Positions 10,860-21,574 of a stretch of 64,000 nucleotides of DNA are shown here, in pieces; positions within the stretch are counted from its first letter, which is position 1; every line of letters starts with the position of its first letter. The stretch lies in assembly GCA_015501605.1 (NCBI GenBank), contig JADNRZ010000010.1, positions 1,912,780 through 1,976,779 on the forward strand. Direction: 5' to 3'. Made by a program: the position numbers and the translations under genes. The notes beneath the pieces are model-generated. The model ran no database searches. It saw only the letters and a list, made by a program, of their open reading frames with translations, and had not been told where the DNA came from. This stretch comes from Panaeolus papilionaceus. Lineage: Eukaryota; Basidiomycota; Agaricomycetes; Agaricales.

Positions 10860-10961
10860 CACCCTGAATTGAAGAACCTCTACAAGGAACGTGGCTTGAA
10901 AGTGGGCGGAAAAAAATCAGAATTAATTGCACGTCTTGTAGAAAACGATGTATCAAATTAG
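10860..10961 (+). pseudogene. isolated SAP-domain remnant
   Basis: Thirty-three codons read HPELKNLYKERGLKVGGKKS and ELIARLVENDVSN before a TAG at 10959-10961. This is a textbook SAP motif (two helices, DNA-binding, 'LK..L.ERGL...GKK.ELIARL'). A GGCTCAG acceptor-like site lies just before it and the upstream frame is closed by a TGA, so it is either the last exon of an unrecognised gene or a fragment left by rearrangement. Confidence 0.5.
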
Positions 10962-11265
10962 AGTACACAAAAAGAATTAAGCCATATATATACAAAAATA
11001 GATTTGATGTTGCTCTTACGGTGGCACTGTGTCATCGTAGTTAGTATCGACGGAGTATTCTTGACGATCCTTGTATCAAACTACATGACGCTTCCACGAG
11101 GAAAAAAAGCTGAAAAACCCTCGAGAATTATGGTCAACCCACCATCGCATCGTCATGGACGAGAAGACGGAGTTCAAGCTCGGTTCAAACTCAATTGCGA
11201 TGGATCAATCATACAGTAATTTTCACACCCCTACCCCTTAACTCGACCTCGTCTTCATTTGCAAA
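10962..11265. other. intergenic region
   Basis: About 300 bp between the SAP remnant and the 3' end of the F-box gene. Nothing recognisable; a 71-codon frame at 11004-11219 has no domain. Confidence 0.45.
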
Positions 11266-12682
11266 CTAAACAAGGTATGATACTTCAAATAAAAGACCAG
11301 GCTGCTCAGCAGACACTTGAAATACTTGTTCATGTATGCTGTCAATTTCTCTAATCGTCTCCTTCACAATCTTGGATTCAAGATTGGATGAATGAATGGC
11401 CAACGGGAGATGACCAGCACAAAAGTTCAAGGTAAACTTGAAACTCTCATCACCCGCTATCCGAGCGATTTGTTTTCTCAGCGAGGGCCAATCAGCGCTC
11501 GAAAGCGCAGCAATTGTATGTTGGGAGTACGCCCTGAGATGGAATGTCATCTCAATCCCTTTAAGGGTGCTCGGCACTGAAACTGATCCGAGTGAAGCTG
11601 CAATGTTCGCCACCAGAGAGCTATACCGGCCTCCAAATACAAGGGAGATGTTGATATACTGTAGTTCGGTGCACTGCGAGAAGTCGAGTAACTGAATTGT
11701 GTAAAGATAATCTGTATCAGAGAACAAGTCAGCATTGACTATCATTTATGTACAGAGGTCGGTAAAAGAGTCAACCGTGTTGGTGCTACTCACACTCTGG
11801 CATTCCAGGATTCAGAATGCTCTGCAACCACCCTTGGTCACTCGGGGTCATGATCCTCAATTTCTTTAATGAGTCCTTCGCCTCGACAAGTATTCGCTGT
11901 ATGGCCTGGGCGTCTAACCAGACTGACATTTCGTCGGTGTATTCCGCCAAACCAGAAAGGTTAGCGAAAGGGTGGGACAGGCTGGGATGTGAGGCGAGCA
12001 CCGACAACATTAATCGAGATTGCTTCACCCTGAGATTTTGAATATCTGGTAGGGGAGTACTAGACGTTCTGCGAGGGATAGCTGACATGCGCTCCGGGTG
12101 AGCGTAAGTAAAACTAAGATCACGTAGGTGAGGCGACTCCGATATCAACGTAAGGGGAACGCTGCTGAGTAGGAAGATGTGGAGAGAGACCAATCGCGGG
12201 GCAATGAATGGGATCAAGACGTTCTTTTCGAAGGCTCGATTGTCTGCGATTTTGACATCTTCAGAGGTACCCCGCAACAAAAGAGAATTAAATCCGCTAT
12301 CTGGGCACGCAAGTCTCCCCATAAGGTCAATGAAATCAACATCGTCGCTGATCCATTTGTTGGTATAGCCCAAAGTTATTGAAACGGTTCGTATTGAACC
12401 CGCCAAATATGGTTTGTTGTCGATTATCTTTGAGAGCCGTTGACATCTCTGTGATATCGAGGCTGGGGCGTTATCATGATGCAGGCTTCGCAGAATTTCA
12501 TCGTCGGTCAACCTGATTTCTCTGAAGAGCATGGTTTGAGATTTGACAGCGAAATGCTTGGACACTTGGCTGCAGACTCGGAGAGTAGTGCAATCCTCCT
12601 GTTCATCGGGATTGAGGTAGTCGAGGATATCTTCAACAATTTCGGGAAAAAGTTGAGGACCAATTGTCTTGGACGACGACAT
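11266..12682 (-). CDS. F-box protein (locus 1)
   Basis: Two exons, 12682-11794 and 11711-11266, join in phase 1 across an 82-nt intron and give 444 residues. The N-terminal F-box reads LFPEIVEDILDYL ... LRVCSQVSKHFAVKSQTMLFREI at about residues 11-60, the typical fungal form. The rest is leucine-rich with spaced hydrophobic strands, as in F-box proteins with degenerate LRRs. The expected role is substrate recruitment to an SCF ubiquitin ligase. Its first 25 codons and about 190 bp of upstream DNA are repeated at 16849-17119, next to another F-box gene. Confidence 0.75.
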
Positions 12683-12869
12683 TGTTACCGTTTAGGACAA
12701 AGGGTGAATGTTATCATTTAAACGTGCACGGAAGATTGGATCATTCTCGTCAACGTGGCGAATTGACGTTACACACTTTCGACAGTCATTGCAATCAACA
12801 TCAGATATTTAGCAGTTGACACTAAGTACTACCTATCCCTTTCTGGTATCTACGATCATTTCTTACAAC
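12609..12869. repeat. segmental duplication copy A (5' end and promoter of F-box locus 1)
   Basis: This 261-bp stretch matches 16849-17119 in the same orientation with scattered mismatches and small indels. It covers the first ~25 codons of the F-box gene and its upstream region. Shared landmarks include GTCGAGGATATCTTCAACAA and CGAATTGACGTTACACACTT. Confidence 0.9.
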
Positions 12870-12953
12870 TGTGTCTATATGCGGGTGCGTTGTCGTAGAT
12901 CGCCGCCAAGGCAAAAAAATTAGCACGTGCTGTACAAACAACACGCTCGCGTC

Positions 12954-13321
12954 AATTACAGCTAATTGCTAAACGATAGGCCGTCACGCTCCTACAGAGT
13001 GACATTCGGACCTCAAAAATTAGCCAGATCCAATCAGATTTGATGCGATTTCCACCCTAGTGTACCATGATGCACCCAGCACAGACGTTTGCAACGGTGC
13101 TCTCCTCTCATTTAAGACATAAATTGTTTTCCATACCATGAACTGACGTTGCTGTGCATTTTGGTGAAGTTTTGGGAGGAATCACCACATGTAATGAGCA
13201 ACGAGACAGGTGGGCTGTCCTCGCCGACCCGAAAGCTGGAGTGATACGCGACGGCCATCAACGTAGGTCACAGATGTGATTCTGTCTGGGGTGGCCTATC
13301 GTTCTGCAATTAGCTGTAATT
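12954..13321. repeat. 368-bp inverted-repeat element, 29-bp TIRs
   Basis: AATTACAGCTAATTGC at 12954 and the following GATAGGCC return inverted at 13293-13321; 27 of 29 positions match. The inside has no gene. No clear target-site duplication was found beside the arms, so the class is unknown; a decayed MITE is the simplest reading. Confidence 0.6.
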
Positions 13322-13477
13322 CCTCTTCAGGACACCCGTCTTAGAATAGGAGCTCAGTTGTATAAAGTCCGTAAAATCATTCTTCTTCATGTCTGCACAC
13401 ATTTGGAACTCGGCTGAAGGCCATACTAAAATAAAGGCCATCCTCGGAAATCTACAGCCACCTATTCATCCACACAC

Positions 13478-13786
13478 TTACCAGTGTGAAGGAATTGCTG
13501 CGTCTCTTGACGGAAAAGATGTGTTTGAAGAGGAACGGAATATGTGTGCGTAGGTGTGTGTAGAGGGTGAAACGATCGGGGTAGAAGGGAGTGTAGAGGG
13601 GGTATACGTGCTATGATAGGCCTTGGATTTCTTCACAGGGGTGGCGGAGAACCTTGAGAACGACGTAGGTTTCGAATTTTCGTCCAAGTTCTTCCTCTTG
13701 GAGCTGTTGTTGGACTTGAGAGGGGCTGGCGTGGTGGTGTTAGTGATGTCCCGGAATCCAGCAGGACTTGAAGAAGTTGTCGACAT
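13478..13786 (-). CDS. small Ser/Thr/Pro-rich hypothetical protein
   Basis: Open for 102 codons from an ATG at 13786, with no domain. The composition is basic and low-complexity (KSNNSSKRKN, VKKSKAYHST, STLPSTPIVS), suggesting a disordered, possibly nuclear protein. A good donor (GTAAGT) at the 3' end, just before the stop, suggests a further exon; splicing to an acceptor near 13436 would add about 17 residues ending in HEEE. It is divergent from DSN1, about 320 bp away. The function is unknown and the gene model is tentative. Confidence 0.4.
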   Translation of the reverse strand: MSTTSSSPAGFRDITNTTTPAPLKSNNSSKRKNLDENSKPTSFSRFSATPVKKSKAYHSTYTPSTLPSTPIVSPSTHTYAHIFRSSSNTSFPSRDAAIPSHW

Positions 13787-14109
13787 TGTACGCTACGTGG
13801 GGTATCTCAGAGAAAAAGAACGTGGGTAGGCAGTTGAATAGAGATTAATTCATCGAGTCCCAATTACTCTGTTTCCAAGCCCTGACTCATACATGAAGGG
13901 ACACGATGGTAAGGAGAGAGAATGAGGCGAGAATCAACAAACACTCGCGACACGTTAACGAGCTCACGTGCTCACTGGTGTACAAATAAAAGAAAGGAAC
14001 TCTTGGCCAGTTCGAAAAATTACTTTATAAGGCAGGAGAGTCTGACCTACGACAACGGCGTCCCCTCCTTCGTCGCCATCTACTGCCAGTAGTACTAAAC
14101 CCCAATACG

Positions 14110-16418
14110 ATGCTGGGAAAGCGACAATTGGAGGATAATCCTCTTATGGTTGCTGCGAAAAAGGCGAAGAAAGAGGTACGTTTGATAGCTATACCGATTG
14201 ACGTTGTTTCTTATTTCATCCAAGAAATTCAAACGCGACGCGTCACGGTCAATTAATGCCAACACGGAGAGGGAGAAGGAAGATGCGGATGTCGAAATGG
14301 ATGTGAGAGAGATGGAAGACGAGGCGGACAAGCTGAGGAGGGTGAAGGGGAAGAGCATTGTTGAACGGGGTTTGTTGATGGGCGAGGACGCGACTGGAGG
14401 TGATCTCAACCGCGCTGTTGAGTTTGGAAAACCACCGTCTTTCTCTCAACCCCCATCTCAACCTCAACACGCTAGCACCTCTAAACCACGCGCTACATCA
14501 GCTGATCCACTCCAAGCCAAAGTGAAATCCAAAACCAGATCCGGATTATCGTTTATGCAAAGCACCGTGCTGCAATATCATCACATGGACCTGTCTCAAC
14601 CTATGCCGGAGAGCGAGACACCGCAGATTGAGAGGAACAAGAGGTTGAGGCAGGGTGTGATGGATGCGATTATTGCGGATAGGGAGGAGGACACGATTGG
14701 GAATGGGAATGGGGTGATGCAGACGCCGTCTAGAGGACGGGGGGTGGAGAGGGGTGCTGAGACGCCTGGGAGTGGGAGACGGAAGAGCTCGGTTGGGAGG
14801 GGGAAGAGGGTTAGCATGAGCTTTGCGAGTAGTGGTGTAATTGGTATGCATCCTCTGCAACTTTACCCCGCGCACGAACTGACCTTCATGCATCAACAGC
14901 ACACCCCCACAATTCCGTTAACGAAGGCAGTTTCTACAAGCATATCGACACTGACCTTCCTGAACCTGAACGCGTCCGCCAACTGCTGACATGGTGCTCA
15001 GTCCGAGCAGCCAACCCCAACGGCTCGTCGTCCTCATCCTCAAAAGCCAGTACTTCAACCATCGCTCCATCAGCCCCTGATCCACCTTTGCCACCGCTCT
15101 CTGCTAACGCGAGCAAGGTCGTCAAGAGCATTCAAGACAACCTTGTCAAGATGCTTGCGGATAAGCAGATTTATCTGAATGAAGGCGAGATTGGAAGGAC
15201 AAGGGGAGGGAATGGTGTTGAGGCGTTGGCGGAGAATGAGCAAAATGTGAGGAATAGGAAGTGGGAAGTGGCGTATACTGAGCATATTTTAGGGTGAGTA
15301 TCGACTTTTTTTTAGCCTAACGCTTTCCATCGTTTCAAGACTTGATTAAAATTAATTCCTTTGTCCTGCTTCTCTCTTGCAGGGCACGCCGAGAGGAAGA
15401 AGCATGGAAAACGCTTTCGTACGCCTACGAGACCTACTTTAAGAAACTGCAAACATCCTTAGGTCGTCGTACGGCAGACCTCAATGTCGCGTTATCTTCT
15501 ACTTATTCGGGTGCCGATCCATCACTGTCCCAATCACTATCCACTAAGGCACGAGGGAAACGACGTGCTTCAGGCGAGGGAGCCCTTGGAGCCGCGGCTG
15601 AGGACGCCCTCACTCCTCATGGTCCCTTCAAGTGGCCTGCAGACAACCAGATCACTCTCGAGTCCCAACCCGCCCTCTTGTTGTGTCGAAACATACTATT
15701 AGGCCGGGGCTCTCGCTCGACCACAACTGTGTCACCGTCGCTGGCTCTTGAAACGAATTTGACGAGGCGGATCACAGAGGCACGGTATAAGCTAGATATG
15801 CTGTATACCCTGACACTGGCTGCGAAGACGTCAGCGATGATCGTGGAGAGGGCCCTGGATGAGCGATTTAATGCTCTGAGAGAGTGGTGGGAGGGGAGGA
15901 TTATGCCGTTCGCGGATGAAGTGGGGGGTGTGAGTGCCGAGGGCGAGGGTAGAGGTGTGAGAGTCATGAGAGAGTATTTGGGGAGCGGGATGCCACCGGT
16001 GGTTGCTGGATCGAGGGCGTTTGCCGATGCCCTTGCGGCGGATGGTGGAAGTGATGGTCATGAAGTGGACGATAGTAGGATTTTGATCCCTCTGTCAATG
16101 ACGAGCAGTATTGCGCACCCGCTGGCGTTTTTGCGGACGCTGGCGAGAGTGGATGCTGCGAGGCCGCTGTCGCGGATTAGTGATGCGGTGAGGAGGGCAG
16201 CTCGGGAGGTGCAGAGGGCGGTGGAGACGGGGCAAGGCGTGGTTGGGGAACGGAGGGTGGTGGCGACGAGTAGCATGTCGAGTTTGGGAGTGGCGGGATT
16301 GAGTGGATCGCAGGGAACGATACCGACAACGCCTAGGAAGATGCCTGGTACGCCCAGGAGAGATAGGACACCAGGAAGAGAGAGGACACCGGGAAGGGAA
16401 CGGACGCCAGTGAGATGA
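14110..16418 (+). CDS. DSN1: kinetochore protein Dsn1/Mis13 (Mis12 complex)
   Basis: Four exons (14110-14175, 14225-14843, 14900-15293, 15383-16418) join in consistent phases to 704 residues. The first 22 codons are basic (KKAKKE, nuclear-signal-like). The conserved core starts with RRKSSVGRGKRVSMSF, a motif containing phosphorylatable serines in the Dsn1 family, followed by GVIAHPHNSV and FYKHIDTDLPEPERVRQLL. Next come long predicted coiled-coil helices (ARREEEAWKTLSYAYETYFK). The third exon was placed using this conserved block; reading through the second intron would destroy it. The C-terminus carries at least six TP sites in a TPxR/RxRTPGR repeat, likely CDK targets (inference). Dsn1 links the Mis12 complex to the inner kinetochore. 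At about 700 residues it is longer than yeast Dsn1 (576). Confidence 0.88.
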
Positions 16419-16666
16419 TTGTAGGTGGTAATAGGTGCGATGTTACCTTGGTTTTGAAGGGATGTGTGGGTGTTAAGATGTATTCGTTTTAAATTAGTTT
16501 TCTATTTTTCTCTTTTTTTCTTTCAATTCTATATCTTTTCTCTCTTTTTGTTTATGCTCCATAATATGTCTGTTCTTGTTCTTGACACTCCCGCGCAGGG
16601 GTGGCAGTGGGTGCGTATCTCTTCCATCATCTTGCCCTTTTTATGTTCAGTCTTTTGCAAATATAG

Positions 16667-16860
16667 GTCATGCAACACCAACAGGCGTTATTGTGGGTGC
16701 TGCACTTGGATCCTTGTTTGTCACCGTTACTATCCTTCTGCTTGGGTTCTTTCTCTGGACTCGCACCCAAGAACGTCGTCAAAATATGAAACCAACTCCT
16801 AGACACACTTACAGTCCTCTTCACGCACGAGAGCTATCACGTCACCCAGGATTGAGGTAG
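16667..16860 (+). pseudogene. relic transmembrane exon of the PPxY membrane-protein family
   Basis: After an AG acceptor at 16665-16666 the frame reads TPTGVIVGAALG, a hydrophobic segment, and then a basic stop-transfer stretch (RTQERRQN). This matches the layout of exon 4 in the intact members at 19457-20817 and 23705-25260, but here it lies on the plus strand with no ectodomain exons nearby. The frame ends where the duplicated F-box 5' segment begins (16849), suggesting breakage at that junction. Confidence 0.5.
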
Positions 16861-17119
16861 TCGAGGATATCTTCAACAATTTCGGGAAAAAGTTGAGTAC
16901 CAATTGTCTTGGACGACGACATTGTGACGGGTTAGGAATAAGGGTGAAAGCAGAAGTGTTATCATTTCAATGTGCCCGCAAGATTAGATCTTCGGGTCAA
17001 CGCGGCGAATTGACGTTACACACTTTCAAAAATCATTGCAATCAAACACCAGATATGTATCATCAATTAACACGAAATACTATCTATTCTTTCTGGTATT
17101 TACGATCATTTCTTACAAC
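16849..17119. repeat. segmental duplication copy B (truncated F-box 5' end)
   Basis: Direct-orientation copy of 12609-12869. It includes an F-box start codon (minus strand, about 16921) and 24 codons, after which homology ends. Its far end (17084-17119) now codes for the last 12 residues of the F-box gene at 17084-18423. Confidence 0.9.
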
Positions 17120-18423
17120 ACGAAATAGTGGGAGGTATCTAAATAAAGACCCTGCATCCTTTTCAACTAAACCATTGGAGACCACTGCAGGGATTTGACC
17201 CTTATACTCTCCTTCAGATCCGGTTTCTCCACGCGGCTCAGCATCAACGTCTTTGGTCCAGACTGGTCGAAAGCGCTCGTACATGAATATCACTTGGAGC
17301 GGGCGTCCGGAGTGGAAAGATATCTCCACAGGTCCGACGTCGATAAACTTGAGTGTCGAACAGGCAGAAAATACGGACGCTAATACTGGAGCATCTGTAT
17401 TTCCGCTACACCCCGCAGAGGTATCGAGTGTTATCGACTCCAAACAGACAAAAGCAGATCCTAGGGTTGCGATGTTGTTCTGGGATGGGCGCAAATAGAG
17501 CGAGAATGAATTAGCGCAGTAAGAAATAGATCGGAGCAGTTTGAGCATACCAATATTTGGTCCATCTCAACGTGAAGGTGTCGCAGAATAGGGCATTTGT
17601 CAAGGAAAAATGGAAACGACGGCTCAGGAGTTTCAGAGAGCAGAGGTCCTAGGAAGCAGTGGTAGATAGAAAGCTCTTCAAGCCCGTTCAATAAGGTGAG
17701 CAAGCCATCGTCGAGATTTGCTTGGGTTGGGAGCTCGTCCCATGGACTTTTAAACCAGGACAAGCTTTCAATCTTGTTCTTCCTTCCTGACGTCACGCTC
17801 AGTATATCTGCCCACGCCCCACCAATCCCCTCCAGTTCAGGACAGGAGGAAGGTCCAAGAGGTTGTATATTAGATTCATTGGATGCCTCCATCCGCAGAA
17901 TTCGAAGCGATTGTTGATGGGTCTGCAGAAATGATATCAAAGCAGGCGTATCTTCCATGTCATAGATACCTGGGCCCCAGATAAAGGTGTGAAGTTCCTT
18001 GTCTTTAAGAGCGCCTAGCAGCTGTGTAATGGGTGGCAGATGCATGGGCACATATAAATTGATGATGAAGAATTTGAGGTTCGACATCAGTGACAACGCA
18101 GCAAATACTGTCTCCCAGTACTTCGATATCTCCTTTGCTCGCTCCAGTCCTCGTTCCTGAGTGCTCCCAAAACGCTCAATGCAACCAAAGCGGCGCACAT
18201 ACAAAGCAAGACGGGGATTTCCATTGATTGTGGACACAAATCCATCGTAGGACGATGAGTAAAGCCAGTCCGTCATCTCCTCGTACAGTAGGCGTTCGAT
18301 GGCGATCCGAAACGATCGACATAGAAAAAGGAGGTGGTAAAGGTCTTTCCTGTCGTCCGATAGCAAAGAAAATATATCAAGCAGCAGTTCGTTGGGTAGA
18401 GAGAAACGAGGACGTTTGGCCAT
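17084..18423 (-). CDS. F-box protein (locus 2)
   Basis: Two exons, 18423-17551 and 17479-17084, join in phase 0 across a 71-nt intron for 422 residues. The N-terminus has an F-box-like segment, SLPNELLLDIFSLLSDD ... LLFLCRSFRIAIERLLYEEM at residues 7-52. The rest contains leucine-rich strands typical of the family. The last dozen codons (VVRNDRKYQKE) lie inside the duplicated segment copy B, so the present C-terminus was captured from the upstream DNA of F-box locus 1. Function: presumed SCF substrate receptor. Confidence 0.72.
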
Positions 18424-18688
18424 GGTGGTTTAAAGCAAAGCAATTGATGGAACTCGTTACCATCACTTGAAGCACACGCAAATTGCCGGACCAGTCGCAT
18501 GAAGAAAGTATCGGGTTTGACGGAAATTGGTACCGTCTATATACTATAATATAGTAATATACCCTTGAAGACTTGCACGGCTCATCAACTAAATGATCCT
18601 CTCCAACAGGCCATGTGTTTGATTTCCATAAGGGTAAAGTTTAAATGACGGGTAAGGTGAAGGATTGTGCGTGGGTGGGGATTTAATA

Positions 18689-19467
18689 TTAATTAATCAG
18701 GATGAGCGCCCCTTGTATACGGGGGTGGGTCCTCGAGATGCTCCCTCCTCGTGGTACATGAGAAGGGCTTTGTAGGTGTAACTGTACTATACTTGTAGAA
18801 TGGGGTGGGAATGATGGGCGCCTGCGCATAAGGGGCGATTGTGTGCTTGATTTGCGATACGTGTGCATGTCTGTCCAGCCTTTGACAGTGCCTGCTGCGG
18901 TAAAGCACAAGGGATACAACTGTAATGACTGCTGCCGCAGCGATGCCGGCGCCAACTGCGACCTTGATCGTATTTCCGGTGCCTAAGGAAGTTAAAGGAA
19001 CTAAGTGTTGCTGTTCCGATACACAGGTGAGAGAGACTCACCCTTTGCTGACTCTGAAGGTACCCTGTGTATCGCCGAAGGTACTGTTTTTAACGTGCAG
19101 TTGAGCAGAGACGATGATGCTCGGGCCCCTGCAGGAGCGACAGCGTTCTGCACAACGAGAGAACTTATTGATAAAGGTTGGTTGGTGGAAGAATTTATAT
19201 GGTATGTGATTTCGAGTCGATGAGGGCCGGGCAGGAGACCAGGCGTAGTGAAAAACGGCCCGTAACATTGTAGAGCACAGATCCTGTGTTTTCTCCAGGT
19301 TGCAGCATGTACAACCAATCAGAGAAAGGATACGAGGAGAAAGCTGTCGAGTTCCAAAGATCCGCCGGCGGAGGGGACGATGTCCATCTCCCATAATAAA
19401 TCAAATTAGGAGACGAAGCCTGAACGATAATTTCAATGGGATTTGAGGAGTCTGCACTAGATGACAT
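18689..19467 (-). pseudogene. internally deleted PPxY membrane-protein paralogue
   Basis: The 5' part encodes the family start (SSPNLIYYGRW ... GSVLYNVTG). It then runs straight into TTPGLLPGPHRLEI, which in intact paralogues lies in the middle of exon 3, and in a different frame. Thus exon 2 and half of exon 3 are missing, with a frameshift at the junction near 19256. Downstream, the last exon survives: a membrane segment (VGAGIAAAAVITVVSLVLY) and a cytoplasmic tail with DPPPY. It could produce only a ~90-residue fragment. Its ATG overlaps the stop region of the neighbouring gene at 19457-20817. Confidence 0.75.
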
Positions 19468-20817
19468 CGTAGGTCAAGCGAGAGGAACAGACAATGTACA
19501 GTTTAGAGCTTGTGTCATGCTTTTGTCTCCGCCATCTTCGGTAGAAAAACCATCCAAGAGCGGCGAAGAAAACCGCTGCCGCTAGGTCAACGGCAATCGC
19601 AATGACAGCGCCATTGCTCAGAGCTTAAGTGCGAATCAGTCAACTTACGATGGTAATAAAGAAAGTGATAAATCTTACAGCGATGGAATGGCAAGGGAGC
19701 CCTGTTGACTGGCACATCGCTGGATGGATTGCCGCTTGGTACAACTGATGACGTGAAGTTGTTAGGATTTTGAACGTGAAGTGCTTCCAGTGATAGAGGG
19801 CGTGCCGTGTTGACTCCAGAGAAATAAGTAACCTTCAGCTGATGAGCACCAGGAGGTACTTCTCGTGTTTTGAAAAGGAGTCCCGCCAAATACGTGTTGT
19901 TACGACCAAGGTAAAATCGAGGGTCAACATCTGGAATAACGATGGTCTCCTCGTTTTGATTGTCCACCGTCCACGTAGCCCGAGAACCTCCACTTCTTGC
20001 GCCAAAAGGCTTGAGCCAGGCATAATACCATTTGACAGATGTACCTGAAAAACATGTTGTATAAATTGTGAGCGCCTTTCCGAATGTAAAGAAATTACAA
20101 TACAGACCGTTGAAGTCCAGCGTCAATGTTGAACCTGTCTTATTGGTAGGAAAAGACCTCTCAGGCGACCCCCAGCTGTTCCACGCTTCGTCATAATGGA
20201 TAACGGGATTTTGATGGTTCAGCCTTAGGAGAGTGTTGTCAAGGGCAGCATCAGGCGATGGAAGAAGGCTGAGTCTATCAAACCAGACCTGTCCTGCGTT
20301 GACCTCCAAAGTAAGGTTCAAAGTATAGGATGTGGAGGGTGAAAGATCCAAGTACGTGCAAAGGGGATAGGCATGGGATTGTTCTCGACCGGACAGAAGG
20401 TTTGCGGATGTGTCGTCGTTCCCAGGTGCTGGTGGAGAGATATTACAGTACGCTTTTGAGCTCTCCGTGGCTGTCGAAGAGGAGGACACATTCACAGACC
20501 GAGAACGAGAAGTTGTGTTGTGGCTATGATTTTGAGTGGACAGATGCGCAGAGTTCTCAGTAATGCAGCCTTCAAGTCCATCCAGAATGACATGGCGACG
20601 TACCCGTAAAATTATACCGTATAGATCCCTTTTGACCCTGGGGCACCGTATACAGTTGCTCTGAGAATTGGTAGGGAAAATAAATTGCAGGGTCCAGCAT
20701 GTCCACTGTTGGTGCTGTGGAGCACCAATTTCCATCGTAATGTAGTTGGGGAGACGAGTTTTCGACAATAACCCCGGTGTAAGGTGAGCACAAGAACATG
20801 GATGGCGTGAGGTTCAT
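19457..20817 (-). CDS. single-pass membrane protein, tandem family member B
   Basis: Four exons (20817-20604, 20569-20108, 20044-19679, 19623-19457) keep phase 1 at every junction and give 402 residues. The first exon holds a motif shared by the family (SSPQLHYDGNW ... YNFTG), exon 2 a Ser-rich region and a second ectodomain block ending LDFNG, exon 3 starts TSVKWYY, and exon 4 has a membrane helix (AVIAIAVDLAAAVFFAALGW) followed by basic YRRWRRQK. The tail is short and lacks the PPPY motif of its relatives. No classical signal peptide is visible; either these proteins use the C-terminal anchor or a first exon is missed. The first intron would be only 34 nt, so that join is the weakest. The stop TAG lies 9-11 nt into the next paralogue's coding start. 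Confidence 0.62.
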
Positions 20818-21072
20818 CCCAGGTTTGAATCAAAAGAAGAGTTCTTGTGGATCTCTTGAGCACATATATCCCAAGCCTAAGCACACCCGTCTTGTGTGGT
20901 AAAACGGTGGGTGGGGAAGATGCGAAGAAGCACCAGATTTACTTGTTGACAATTCCATTGAATCTTGACGATATACAGACACTGTCGAAATCCTTTTAAT
21001 TGATGGGGCTTTGTGCCAAGATCTGGAGAAGAGCTTCTGGCACCACTCCCATATCGCATGGTAGGGATCCAC

Positions 21073-21574
21073 GACTTTACAAGATGCTGGGTGATGGTAG
21101 AGTCAAATATACTCCAAGCTTGGTCCCATCGACAATATCGACCGATGAACAGCCAGGATTATTTATAGGATCGTTACCTGCACCTGTTCAGCGACCTTGT
21201 TGATTGAAGAGCTCCATAATTGAGACTTAGAGATGAAGAGCGATGACGATCGGACGAACAAGGATTTGAAGTAGAAAACCCCACTCGCTTATTGCCCTCT
21301 CTCTGTTGGGTGACAGTCTGGTACTTTTGGAATGTTGCAGAAATGAAAATAATGAAAGAATGGCGGGCATGAATAAATTTTAACATCAAGAATTGAATAT
21401 TTCAGGTAGATATTATGGAAACTGAGGCCCAACGTTGACCATGGTGGTTTGGTGCATGGAAACAGTTTGGTGAGCTCATTCCTCTTGTGTGTGAATCGCA
21501 GACGCAAATTGCCGACAGACAACATTAAAATGTTTTCACTGCAGGGTCGTGGTTACATTTAAAAGTATTGAATA
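21073..21574. other. intergenic region with copied F-box flank
   Basis: No supported gene. The stretch 21437-21515 (CCATGGTGGTTT ... GCAAATTGCCG) resembles 18420-18490, the start codon region and upstream DNA of F-box locus 2, suggesting another small copied segment. Confidence 0.4.

Noticed and set aside
14546..14902. 118-codon minus-strand frame rich in Pro/Arg
   Set aside because: It is antisense to DSN1 exon 2, where conserved residues support the plus strand.
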